Source: an uncultured Lachnospiraceae bacterium (GTDB lineage: Bacteria > Bacillota > Clostridia > Lachnospirales > Lachnospiraceae). Taken from it: a DNA stretch of 47,548 nucleotides. The position numbers were made by a program, and so were the translations under genes. The stretch covers positions 1-47,548 of the forward strand of contig CAJUES010000027.1 of the NCBI GenBank assembly GCA_910585765.1, written 5' to 3'. Of the stretch, positions 7,968 to 17,534 are shown piece after piece. Below the pieces are notes generated by a model, which saw only the letters and a list, made by a program, of their open reading frames with translations, was not told the DNA's origin and did not search any database. Numbering within the stretch: the first letter of the stretch is position 1; every line of letters begins with the position of its first letter.

Positions 7968-9245
7968 TCATTCTGTCCCGGCTACTTCCACGCCCTCGAT
8001 CCTTACTGCGTAAGGTCCGTCATACTCGTCATTTTGATAGCGCTCCCTGGAAAAAAGCATATTGCCCTGCACCGCCAGAATACTGCCGTTGACCGATCCG
8101 CCTGTCACCGGTGTCACTTTCTCACCGTCATACAATAATGCAAGCCGGATCTCACCCCCAAAATGCCCCGACATGCTATCCATCTGGAAATCAGAAAAAC
8201 TCACGATGTGCAGATACGGGGCAGATTTCAGCTCTTCCATCGTCCTGCTGCCAACCGGCACTGAGATACTGGTATAATCTCCTGTGGGTTCGACGCCAAG
8301 GTAGTACGAACACCTGCACCCTCCGTGAAACATTTTCAATGTCCCTTTCTCTAAGAGCAGGCGGTCTTTCATCACGATACCCTCATCGCTGTAGGGCTCT
8401 TTTGCTTTGAGATATACCGTGAGCGCGTCTCCCTGTACCGTGTCTCCCTGAACATGGTCTCCAATCTGATAATTGGAAAACTTCTGATAAACGACACCTG
8501 CACTGGAACGCACACAGTAATACTGCAAGATCTCCTGCAGATTCCTTTCCGACAGAAGGATCGTGTATTTCCCTGCCCTAGGAGCCCGTTCTGCCTCCGC
8601 CCTTGACTGAGTCATCGCAAGCGCTTCCGCTACATCGCGGCGCAGTGCATCAAGGTTTGCCTCGTGGTAAGAAAACTGATGGTATGTCTCCACATCCCGG
8701 GGGGCAATACACTGCACAACATACTCCCCGGAAACCAGATAAGTCTCATAGCTGACATCCACTCCCCTGGAATTTACGATCCGGCGGACAACGCGCTTTG
8801 TAAATACTTCCGCAGAATTGATAAATACCTTCTCAGAATTGTCAGCTTCATACAATGCCTCCACGATCTGGCGGGTGCTCTCCTCGAGACTCTGCCCTGC
8901 AAACTGACTGTCTGCCCTGACAAATTCCTCTCTTTTTCCGGCGTTCAGCTCATAGTATTCGTTGTTCACCAGCGCTGCCGCATGGTAAGCCCTCTGCAGT
9001 GTTTCCCTGATTTCTGCTGTCTCCATTTCCGGGTGAATGATGACCGACGACGAACCAAGCATCTTTTTCCCATCTTCCTCATGCGGGCAGAACACGACAA
9101 CAGCATAATCTGTCAGATCTGTCCGTCTCTTTAGATCCAGCTTTTTTCTGACAAAAAAGCATTCTACCGACTCCTGCACACTCTCAACAATGCGATATTC
9201 TTCTATTCCCAGCTGCGCTGACACAGCTTTGATCTGTTCAATCAA
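7968..9245 (-). CDS. TldE/PmbA-family protein (TldD partner)
   Basis: A 425-residue TldD/PmbA-fold protein without the HEXXXH zinc motif, the expected non-catalytic half of a TldD/TldE metalloprotease heterodimer. The C-terminal half carries the family's beta-rich core (VPTGDYTSISVPVG-like turn, GGSVNGSILAVQGNMLFS). It lies 46 bp downstream of tldD on the same strand, so the two are probably co-transcribed. In other bacteria the pair degrades flexible peptides and matures microcins or RiPPs; no precursor peptide was recognised nearby. Subunit identity is inferred from the missing motif and pairing. Confidence 0.85.
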   Translation of the reverse strand: MIEQIKAVSAQLGIEEYRIVESVQESVECFFVRKKLDLKRRTDLTDYAVVVFCPHEEDGKKMLGSSSVIIHPEMETAEIRETLQRAYHAAALVNNEYYELNAGKREEFVRADSQFAGQSLEESTRQIVEALYEADNSEKVFINSAEVFTKRVVRRIVNSRGVDVSYETYLVSGEYVVQCIAPRDVETYHQFSYHEANLDALRRDVAEALAMTQSRAEAERAPRAGKYTILLSERNLQEILQYYCVRSSAGVVYQKFSNYQIGDHVQGDTVQGDALTVYLKAKEPYSDEGIVMKDRLLLEKGTLKMFHGGCRCSYYLGVEPTGDYTSISVPVGSRTMEELKSAPYLHIVSFSDFQMDSMSGHFGGEIRLALLYDGEKVTPVTGGSVNGSILAVQGNMLFSRERYQNDEYDGPYAVRIEGVEVAGTE

Positions 9246-9291
9246 AATCTTTCCCTTCCTTTCCTATACACTGTCCACAACTACTGATTCA

Positions 9292-10737
9292 TTATCCCAG
9301 ACGGATCTTTGCCTTGATATACGGACCTCCGTCCGAGACTTTCACCCACTCCTTATATCCCTTTCCACACATACCGCTTCCGCCTAGATGCACGTTCTCT
9401 GACATCATGGAAATGGACTTTAGCAGATCGGGAACATAGCCTGTGAGGACGATCGGTGAAAAAATTTTCCCGGTCAGTTTCCCATCCCGGATCTCCCTTG
9501 CAATGTTGACCATGCACTGAATCCCCCAATTCTTTGGATCCTCCATACCACTCCTGGGATTTTCCAGCAGAAAACCGTACTGGATCGATGCGATCATCTC
9601 CTCCATTGTGTCTGATCCGCCCTCAAAAAAGGTGTTGGTCATGCGCGTATATGCCTTTCTGCGGAAACTCTCCCTTCTTCCGTTTCCGGTCGGCTCTGTC
9701 CCCAGCACCAGGGCAGACTGCAGATCACTGATCCCTCTTTTCAGGATCCCTTTCTCGATCACTGTCGTGTCATGTGCCATCGTCCCCTCATCGTCAAAAT
9801 AGTAAGTCGCCACCTCACTGGCTGCCGCGGCGCCATCGTGCATCGTGACAAGGTCTGACGCTACGCGCTCTCCCACATACTGCTCCGCCTGCGCGCGCTT
9901 CTTCACAAACATATCCATCTCGACACCATGCCCAAAAGCCTCATGCACGATCATGCCGGTGACATCCGGTGAACAGATGCAGTCGTACTCCCCCGGAATG
10001 ACAGACTCGCTGTCCAGGAGCTCCAGAACGACCTTCGCGCATTCCTCGATATCCGCATCGATCTGCGAGAGAACCTCCGCACCGCCCAGATTGGAGTATG
10101 TCCTAAAATACGTCTTGAACTCCTCCCCTTTTGCCGCGACAAAAAACAATATTCCTGTCATCCACATCACATTCTGCTCCATCATGCAGTTTCCCGAGGA
10201 CTGGTTTCCTGACAGAAACAGTTTCGTATATTTCTGATAATTGCCCATCACCTGGCAATCCAGGATCTTATCGCTGAACGCCAACCCTTTCTCTTTGATC
10301 GCGGCAAGATGCGCCAATATCGCATCATCTCCCAGCACCTCGGGATCGATCTCATAATCCGTACTGTCACAAAACGCTGTTTCTTCCCCGGCGGGCACAT
10401 GGTATTCGCTCTCACATAATCCTTCCGGCATAATTTTATCCGAGGATTCCACCAATTCCCTGATGTGGTCGCAGATGCCCTCCAGATTTTCCTCCGAAAT
10501 CTGATTGAAAGAATACTCTGCATAATGCTTTCCGTCAGACACTTTCACCACAAATCCCCTGGAAGTACCACGCTCCCCCTCACCGACACTCATATTTTTT
10601 CTTGAAACACTATAGTTTCCTGACTTTGCGTCCTCTGTCAGAATGGAAGCATACGGATACTGCTCCAACAACATATCCAATAATTTCTTTAACAGAGGTT
10701 TCTTTCTCTGAATAAATAAGCTCTCCTGTACTTTCAT
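9292..10737 (-). CDS. tldD: TldD-family zinc metalloprotease
   Basis: A 481-residue protein, the usual TldD length. The catalytic HEXXXH motif is intact as His265-Glu266-...-His270 (VHEAFGHGVEMD). The downstream signature DDEGTMAHDTTVIEKG and the GRRESFRRKAYTRMTNT region match TldD. It pairs with the downstream TldE-like gene to form the cytoplasmic protease in which TldD holds zinc. A purine-rich AGGAAGGAG site precedes the ATG. The 56-bp gap to the HisI-like gene has three GAGAAAAAA-like repeats on the coding strand. Confidence 0.93.
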   Translation of the reverse strand: MKVQESLFIQRKKPLLKKLLDMLLEQYPYASILTEDAKSGNYSVSRKNMSVGEGERGTSRGFVVKVSDGKHYAEYSFNQISEENLEGICDHIRELVESSDKIMPEGLCESEYHVPAGEETAFCDSTDYEIDPEVLGDDAILAHLAAIKEKGLAFSDKILDCQVMGNYQKYTKLFLSGNQSSGNCMMEQNVMWMTGILFFVAAKGEEFKTYFRTYSNLGGAEVLSQIDADIEECAKVVLELLDSESVIPGEYDCICSPDVTGMIVHEAFGHGVEMDMFVKKRAQAEQYVGERVASDLVTMHDGAAAASEVATYYFDDEGTMAHDTTVIEKGILKRGISDLQSALVLGTEPTGNGRRESFRRKAYTRMTNTFFEGGSDTMEEMIASIQYGFLLENPRSGMEDPKNWGIQCMVNIAREIRDGKLTGKIFSPIVLTGYVPDLLKSISMMSENVHLGGSGMCGKGYKEWVKVSDGGPYIKAKIRLG

Positions 10738-10793
10738 GACTGCTCCTTCCTATCTTCTCTTTTTTCTCTTTTTTCTCTCTTCTGCATTTTTCC

Positions 10794-11219
10794 TTATAAT
10801 TCCTGCCGGCGTGCTCTCTCCTCATTGATATGGATCAGCTTCATGCTGTCCATATCAAGCCGCCTGTAGAAACAGTTGTTCGCCACCCCCTTATATGATG
10901 TGTGACAGATATTTCCCTTCATCGGTCTGACTTTGTACACCAGCGAATTCTGCTCGCAGTTGACGAAGATATCTGTCAGTTCAAACTCATTGCCCGATGT
11001 CTTTCCCTTGTGCCACAGCGCATTCCGCGAAGTGCTCCAGAGCACTAATCTGCGCAGTCTGACCGACTCCAGCATCGCCTGCTCGTTGGTGTACGCCACG
11101 AGGATCACCTCGTTGGTGTCCGCATTCTGGACCGCGACAGGGATCACCTCCTGACCGGACATGCCCGCGATCTTCCCAAAATCCAGCTGCAATTCGTTTG
11201 TCTCTTCTATATAGCCCAT
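10794..11219 (-). CDS. HisI-like phosphoribosyl-AMP cyclohydrolase with altered metal ligands
   Basis: A 141-residue protein of HisI length and pattern: VAYTNEQAM (41-49), SRNALWHKGKTSGN (64-77), cysteines 88, 105 (CHTS) and 116 (NNCF). HisI opens the ring of phosphoribosyl-AMP in histidine synthesis using zinc (three Cys) and magnesium (Asp-Cys-Asp-x-Asp). Here the DCDxD motif reads NCEQN (87-91), so all three Mg-binding aspartates are replaced while the zinc cysteines remain. No other his gene is in the window. It may be a neofunctionalised paralogue or a weak enzyme. Confidence 0.8.
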   Translation of the reverse strand: MGYIEETNELQLDFGKIAGMSGQEVIPVAVQNADTNEVILVAYTNEQAMLESVRLRRLVLWSTSRNALWHKGKTSGNEFELTDIFVNCEQNSLVYKVRPMKGNICHTSYKGVANNCFYRRLDMDSMKLIHINEERARRQEL

Positions 11220-11254
11220 TCCCGACCTCTCCTATCTATACATTTTGCACCTTT

Positions 11255-11293
11255 TTGATACCATACAGCTCCTTAGGAGCTGTATGGTATCAA
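11255..11293. repeat. Perfect 18-bp inverted repeat between the HisI-like gene and rsmH
   Basis: Arms TTGATACCATACAGCTCC (11255-11272) and GGAGCTGTATGGTATCAA (11276-11293) with loop TTA. All 18 bp pair. Neither strand is followed by a convincing T-run, so it is not a standard terminator for rsmH. It may be an RNA-processing hairpin, an operator or a repeat end. Confidence 0.85.
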
Positions 11294-11333
11294 GATTTTC
11301 TAATACCGCAGATGCACATTCAGACAGTGTATA

Positions 11334-12380
11334 TCAGGCGTTCCTTACCGCCCAGCGCATCTTGGTGGAGCGTGCGCGCCCATTCTGCCTGCACTCTTCT
11401 GCGGACGGGCGCAGGACCTCATCGGAGATGCCGCTATATACGCCCTGCTTCTTCCCTTGCCTGAACGCTTTCTTGACCATCCTGTCCTCGCCGGAGTGAA
11501 ACGTCAGGATCGCCACTCTGCCGCATGGCGCCAGCGCGCCGGGAAGTTTGTCGAGAAACGCCTCGAGCACTTCAAACTCGCTGTTCACATCGATGCGCAG
11601 TGCCTGAAAGGTGCGCTGGCAGGTCTTTTTGACAAGATCCTTTTTCTCGCTGTTGTCCGGCAGATTGGACAATGCCCTCTCTATGACCGCCTTGAACTGG
11701 GTGGTCGTCTGTATGGGTTCCCTGCGGCGCAGTGTCCTGATCACTTCCGCAGCGATCTCTGCCGCAAAGGGCTCGTCCGCGTTTTCCACGAGCATTCCTG
11801 CCAGCTCATCCTGTGTCAGTCCCTTCAGTCGATCTGCCGCAGATACGCCCTTTTCCGGGTTCAGCCGCAGATCAAGCGGTCCCTCCACCTTGTAGGAAAA
11901 GCCCCTGTCCGGGTCATCGATCTGCATGGACGATACCCCCAGATCCGCAAGGATAAAATCAAATGGTCCATGCTCCGCCGCGATCCGATCAATATCGGCA
12001 AAGTTCTCCTGCAGGACTGTCAGGATCTGTGAACCATATCCTGCATGCTCCAGACGCTCCCTCGTCTTGACTATCTCGATCGGATCCACGTCAAGTGCAC
12101 AGATATGCCCCTGTCCCTGCAACCGTTCCAACATCCTGCGCGTGTGACCGCCATAGCCGAGCGTGGCATCCAGCCCTTTTTGCCCCGGCTGTATCTGCAG
12201 AAAGTCCAATATCTCATCGACCATGATGGACCGGTGCATCCCCGCCGGCGTGCTGCCCTTGCTGATCACCTTCTCGATCGTGTCCGCGTATTTTTCCGGG
12301 TTGTGCTCCTTGTACTTTTCCTCAAATTTTCTGGGATGCGTTCCCTTGTAGCGCACGCGCCTTTTGTGTTGCTGTTCCAT
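11334..12380 (-). CDS. rsmH: RsmH 16S rRNA (cytosine-1402 N4) methyltransferase, long form
   Basis: A 348-residue SAM-dependent methyltransferase of the MraW/RsmH family. Motif I is LDATLGYGGHT (70-80); later blocks are LGVSSMQIDDPDRGFSY and LTFHSGEDRMVK. RsmH modifies C1402 in the ribosomal decoding centre. The family is usually about 310 residues in the mraZ-ftsL division cluster. This gene stands alone and has a basic N-terminal extension of about 45 residues (HKRRVRYKGTHPRKF). It may therefore be a second, diverged copy, but the rest of the genome is not visible. Confidence 0.92.
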   Translation of the reverse strand: MEQQHKRRVRYKGTHPRKFEEKYKEHNPEKYADTIEKVISKGSTPAGMHRSIMVDEILDFLQIQPGQKGLDATLGYGGHTRRMLERLQGQGHICALDVDPIEIVKTRERLEHAGYGSQILTVLQENFADIDRIAAEHGPFDFILADLGVSSMQIDDPDRGFSYKVEGPLDLRLNPEKGVSAADRLKGLTQDELAGMLVENADEPFAAEIAAEVIRTLRRREPIQTTTQFKAVIERALSNLPDNSEKKDLVKKTCQRTFQALRIDVNSEFEVLEAFLDKLPGALAPCGRVAILTFHSGEDRMVKKAFRQGKKQGVYSGISDEVLRPSAEECRQNGRARSTKMRWAVRNA

Positions 12381-12421
12381 ATAACCCCTTTCTGTAGCCT
12401 TCTCCCAGCTGCATTATCCCC

Positions 12422-12477
12422 TATCAATGTGGTTCAGGCATCGCAAATAGCACTAAGCATCCTGAACCAAATTGATA
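12422..12477. repeat. Inverted repeat upstream of rsmH
   Basis: Arm 12422-12438 (TATCAATGTGGTTCAGG) pairs with 12461-12477 (CCTGAACCAAATTGATA) at 16 of 17 positions around a 22-nt centre. It lies about 40 bp upstream of the rsmH start, where a promoter or operator would be. The gene-free stretch 12381-12686 holds this element, the repeat at 12551-12585 and a terminator; no gene is evident. Confidence 0.6.
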
Positions 12478-12550
12478 AAAGCCCTTATCTTATTTTACCA
12501 CACAATCTTAAAATTTTCCAGCCTGTGTGCAATCAGGCACAGGGGAACGA

Positions 12551-12585
12551 CCGTTACAGGGAGCCGAAGGCTGAACTGTTACGAA
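12551..12585 (-). repeat. Dispersed hairpin repeat, copy 1
   Basis: On the minus strand it reads TTCGTAACAGTTCAGCCTTC then GGCTCCCTGTAACGG. The same element appears at 42885-42920 and 43576-43612 on the plus strand. It is an imperfect palindrome: GTAACAG outside, AGCC-TTC-GGCT inside. REP-like in size and structure. Confidence 0.7.
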
Positions 12586-12651
12586 CGACCTTCTCCACTA
12601 CTCGCCGTGCGCCGCCTTGCGGCTTAGTTCCTCTGCACAGGACTGCGCATA

Positions 12652-12679
12652 AAGAGGGGGCGATTCCTCGCCCCCTCTT
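12652..12679 (-). terminator. Terminator-like hairpin after the SHOCT protein gene
   Basis: A perfect 12-bp stem AAGAGGGGGCGA (12652-12663) / TCGCCCCCTCTT (12668-12679) with loop TTCC, 8 bp past the stop of the minus-strand gene. The T-tail is short (TTT), so termination strength is uncertain. Confidence 0.7.
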
Positions 12680-12686
12680 GCCCTTG

Positions 12687-13205
12687 CTACTGCAAGACAT
12701 TCCGCACCTTTTCCTCGTATTCTTCCCTGGTGATGATGTCCATCTCATACTGCATCTGGATCTTTTTCAGCATCTCGAAGTTGTCAAACTTTTTCTGTGC
12801 TTTTGCCAGTTTTTCCTCGTACTCTTCGTACGTGATGACATCCAGATCGCGTGCCTTGTCAAGCTTGCGCCTCTCACTCTCAAACTGGTCCAGCGCCTTT
12901 TTCCTGTCCTTTTCGATGGAATGCTGCCTGACCTGCTGATCCTTCTGCGAGATCTGCTCTGTGATCTCTGACACCTTCTCGAGATCCGGATTGATGGCAT
13001 CTAATATGTCTGACACATCAAAGGGCGTCGTGCGGAAAGAATCTGCGATATACGCGACATAGCGCTTGCCGATCTCCGCGTACTGGCTCTCCAGTTTCTT
13101 CTCGACTGCCGCCTTCTGAATCTTGAGATTGGCCAGCTCAGTCTGCTCCTTTGTCACATTGCCGATCTCCCTTACCACTTTCGTTGTCCTGTCAAAAAAA
13201 TCCAT
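12687..13205 (-). CDS. Coiled-coil protein with two C-terminal SHOCT-like motifs
   Basis: A 172-residue, highly charged, helical protein without signal peptide or membrane span. Residues 15-50 and 75-120 look like coiled coil. The C terminus has two SHOCT-like units, DLDVITYEEYEEKLAKA (about 118-134) and EMDIITREEYEEKVRNV (about 154-170), each with the 'xIxTxEEYEEK' pattern. SHOCT motifs are usually oligomerisation or tethering tails. GGAGGAG precedes the ATG; a strong hairpin follows the stop. Specific function unknown. Confidence 0.8.
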   Translation of the reverse strand: MDFFDRTTKVVREIGNVTKEQTELANLKIQKAAVEKKLESQYAEIGKRYVAYIADSFRTTPFDVSDILDAINPDLEKVSEITEQISQKDQQVRQHSIEKDRKKALDQFESERRKLDKARDLDVITYEEYEEKLAKAQKKFDNFEMLKKIQMQYEMDIITREEYEEKVRNVLQ

Positions 13206-13360
13206 CCTGTCTCCTCCTGTTTCCTGCAGCGTGCCCCCGCCCCGGGCGTACGCTGTTTACATTGCTTTCGTTAATATGTTACCCTCATTTTATCACTCGA
13301 TGCATAACTGTTCCACCAAACTATTTATAAACAATATGAAAAAAGGATAAAGCCCTTTTC

Positions 13361-13389
13361 TTTACAGGAACATCCTCATCTGTTATACT
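13361..13389 (+). promoter_or_regulatory. Sigma-A promoter of the Uma2-type gene
   Basis: TTTACA (13361-13366), 17-bp spacer, TATACT (13384-13389), each one mismatch from consensus. The ATG is at 13433 with GGAAGGAG in front, so the leader is about 37 nt. Confidence 0.75.
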
Positions 13390-13432
13390 GAAACTGCCGC
13401 TCAATGAGTAGTTTGCATAGGAAGGAGTTTTT

Positions 13433-13981
13433 ATGGAATCAGCAAAAATAGACAATTCATTTACAGAGAAAGACTATTACACCCTCCCCGACGATATGCG
13501 TGCCGAGCTGATCGATGGCAAATTCTACGACATGGCATCACCAAACCGCATCCATCAGGAGATCATAAGCTTTTTTATAAAGAAAATCGGTAATTACATC
13601 GACTCCGAGAAAGGTTCCTGCAAAATCTACCCGGCTCCATTTGCCGTCAAGCTGTTCAATGACAGGAGGACGATCGTGGAACCGGATATCAGTGTCATCT
13701 GCGACCCAGACAAGCTCACGGACAAAGGCTGTTCCGGCGCGCCGGACTGGATCGTGGAAGTTGTATCGCCGAGCAATGCTGTCCACGACTATGTTCGCAA
13801 ACTGAACCTGTATGTCAGGGCAGGTGTTCGGGAATACTGGATCGTCAATCCGCCGGAAAAGGAAGTCGCCGTGTACTTCTTTGAGCAAAGTCCTTTTCCT
13901 GTATCATACACTTTCGGGGACATGATCAAAGTCAATATATTCGACACCCTGTGGATCGATCTCAAAGATTTACCGCTGTGA
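13433..13981 (+). CDS. Uma2-family (DUF820) PD-(D/E)XK nuclease-fold protein
   Basis: A 182-residue protein. It has the Uma2 N-terminal pattern (YYTLPDDMRAELIDGKFYDM, residues 15-34) and the nuclease-fold core with Asp85 (VEPDISVI), Glu109 (DWIVEVVSPSN) and Lys123 (VRKLNLY). Uma2 proteins are common as scattered singletons; their cellular role is unsettled. It has its own strong promoter and is isolated between two minus-strand genes. Its last 12 bp overlap the convergent aat gene tail to tail. Confidence 0.88.
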   Translation: MESAKIDNSFTEKDYYTLPDDMRAELIDGKFYDMASPNRIHQEIISFFIKKIGNYIDSEKGSCKIYPAPFAVKLFNDRRTIVEPDISVICDPDKLTDKGCSGAPDWIVEVVSPSNAVHDYVRKLNLYVRAGVREYWIVNPPEKEVAVYFFEQSPFPVSYTFGDMIKVNIFDTLWIDLKDLPL

Positions 13982-14638
13982 TCCCTGCCGGTCCAATCCC
14001 TGTCGGAGCAGTCCGTCATACGCCTCCCACGAGATGTACCTGCCTCCCATGCTCGCCAGATGTTCGGTGTGAAACTGGCAGTCAATGAACAGGAATCCCT
14101 GCCGCTCCAGGAGCTGCGCAAAGGCGATCAGCGCTGTCTTGGAGCCGTTCTCTCTCTCAGAAAACATGCTTTCCCCGAAAAAGCATCTGCCGATACTGAC
14201 ACCGTAAAAACCGCCTGCCAGTTCACCGTCCTCAAACACCTCCACGCTGACCGCATACCCCTGCTCATGCAGACGGTGATATGCCGCTTCCATCTCGTCC
14301 GAGATCCATGTTCCCTCGTTAAATTCCCTTTTTATACGACAGCGGTGCATGGTGTCCGCAAAATCCCTGTTCAAAACAACCCGAAGTACATGTTTTTTCA
14401 TATACTTCTTCATGGAGCGGGAGATATGGATCTCACCCGGAAAAATGACAAAGCGCTCTTTGGGGCACCACCACAGGATCTCCTCCCCCGGATCATACCA
14501 CGGGAAGATGCCGTGGGTGTATGCCAGCAAGAGACGCTCGACACGCAGATCCCCGCCTATGGCAAGCAGCCCGTCGTCCCTTGCGAGCGTCGGATCCGGA
14601 AACGATATTTCGTTCTCACTGATACGGAATACAGGCAT
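13970..14638 (-). CDS. aat: Leucyl/phenylalanyl-tRNA-protein transferase
   Basis: A 222-residue protein starting MPVFRISENEISFPDP, with GAGGGG upstream of the ATG at 14638. Signatures are DDGLLAIGGDL, HGIFPWYDPGEEILWWCPKERFVIFP, ELAGGFYGVSIGRCFFGESMFS and FIDCQFHTEHLASMGGRYISW. Aat transfers Leu or Phe from tRNA to proteins with N-terminal Lys or Arg, creating a destabilising residue read by ClpS. A longer reading frame upstream exists only because it runs through the MITE. Its neighbours clpA and clpS complete the pathway. From memory, Aat is uncommon in Firmicutes, so this set is notable. Confidence 0.95.
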   Translation of the reverse strand: MPVFRISENEISFPDPTLARDDGLLAIGGDLRVERLLLAYTHGIFPWYDPGEEILWWCPKERFVIFPGEIHISRSMKKYMKKHVLRVVLNRDFADTMHRCRIKREFNEGTWISDEMEAAYHRLHEQGYAVSVEVFEDGELAGGFYGVSIGRCFFGESMFSERENGSKTALIAFAQLLERQGFLFIDCQFHTEHLASMGGRYISWEAYDGLLRQGLDRQGSQR

Positions 14639-14690
14639 GTTTATCCCCCTCTCATAAAATAACCTGCAATATTCTGTCATTGATAAAACG

Positions 14691-14852
14691 CTAGAGCGTG
14701 TTTGAAAAATGCTTTCTGTCAGATGTGCGGCACAGTTTGTGGGAGATTTGTGCCAAATGAAGGAGGCGTAGCGGGCTACGTCGACTGAATTTGACGCAAA
14801 TATCGCGCAAAATGGGACGTACAGATGGCGGGAATGATTTTTCAAACACGCT

Positions 14853-14856
<4 letters not shown>
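14691..14856. mobile_element. 166-bp MITE between clpA and aat
   Basis: Terminal inverted repeats of 20 bp: CTAGAGCGTGTTTGAAAAAT at 14691-14710 and its reverse complement at 14837-14856. Weaker matching continues inward (GTCAGATGTG against GCCATCTGT). It has no coding capacity, so any transposition needs a transposase in trans. The right end overlaps the last codons of clpA and supplies its TAG stop (14855-14853). A target duplication could not be fixed; CTAG at both ends may be duplicated target or part of the repeat. Confidence 0.88.
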
Positions 14857-17186
<2,330 letters not shown>

Positions 17187-17240
17187 AACACTCCCCCATT
17201 ATCAGAATACCCATACTGCAAGTATTCTCCTGAATGCTTT

Positions 17241-17534
17241 TTACTCCAGTGTCATCCGAAACGGAAACCCTTCCGCTTTTGCACGAGCCGCCGCCGTCTG
17301 TACCTTGGACACGGCAATATCGTACGGATAAGAACCCACCACTGCCTTTCCCACCTCGTGTACCAGCAGCATCAGCCGCTCCGCCTCCGTCTCGTCTTTA
17401 TGAAAAATGTCCCTCAGTATATCGACCACAAAGTCCATTGTGGTAAAATCGTCATTGTGCATGATCACCTTGTACTGCTTCGGTTCCCGTATCCTGATCC
17501 GGGTACTCTCCTTTGTTTCTCCCTGTAGTGCCAT
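17241..17534 (-). CDS. clpS: ClpS, N-degron adaptor of ClpA
   Basis: A 97-residue protein with the ClpS core YKVIMHNDDFTTMDFVVDIL (residues 21-40). This includes the Asn-Asp-Asp of the N-degron binding pocket, then LLVHEVGKAVVGSYPYDIA and a short FPFRMTLE C terminus. It binds proteins starting with Leu, Phe, Tyr or Trp and delivers them to ClpA. The ATG immediately follows the TAG of the VWA gene with no spacer, so translation is probably coupled; the only upstream site is a GAGG about 10 nt away. Confidence 0.96.
   Translation of the reverse strand: MALQGETKESTRIRIREPKQYKVIMHNDDFTTMDFVVDILRDIFHKDETEAERLMLLVHEVGKAVVGSYPYDIAVSKVQTAAARAKAEGFPFRMTLE

Noticed and set aside
12554..12748. 64-codon minus-strand ORF overlapping the end of the SHOCT gene
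   Set aside because: Out of frame with the real gene, passes through its terminator and ends in the dispersed repeat.
12045..12971. 308-codon plus-strand open frame
   Set aside because: Crosses rsmH, an intergenic hairpin region and the SHOCT gene in antisense; not a credible protein.
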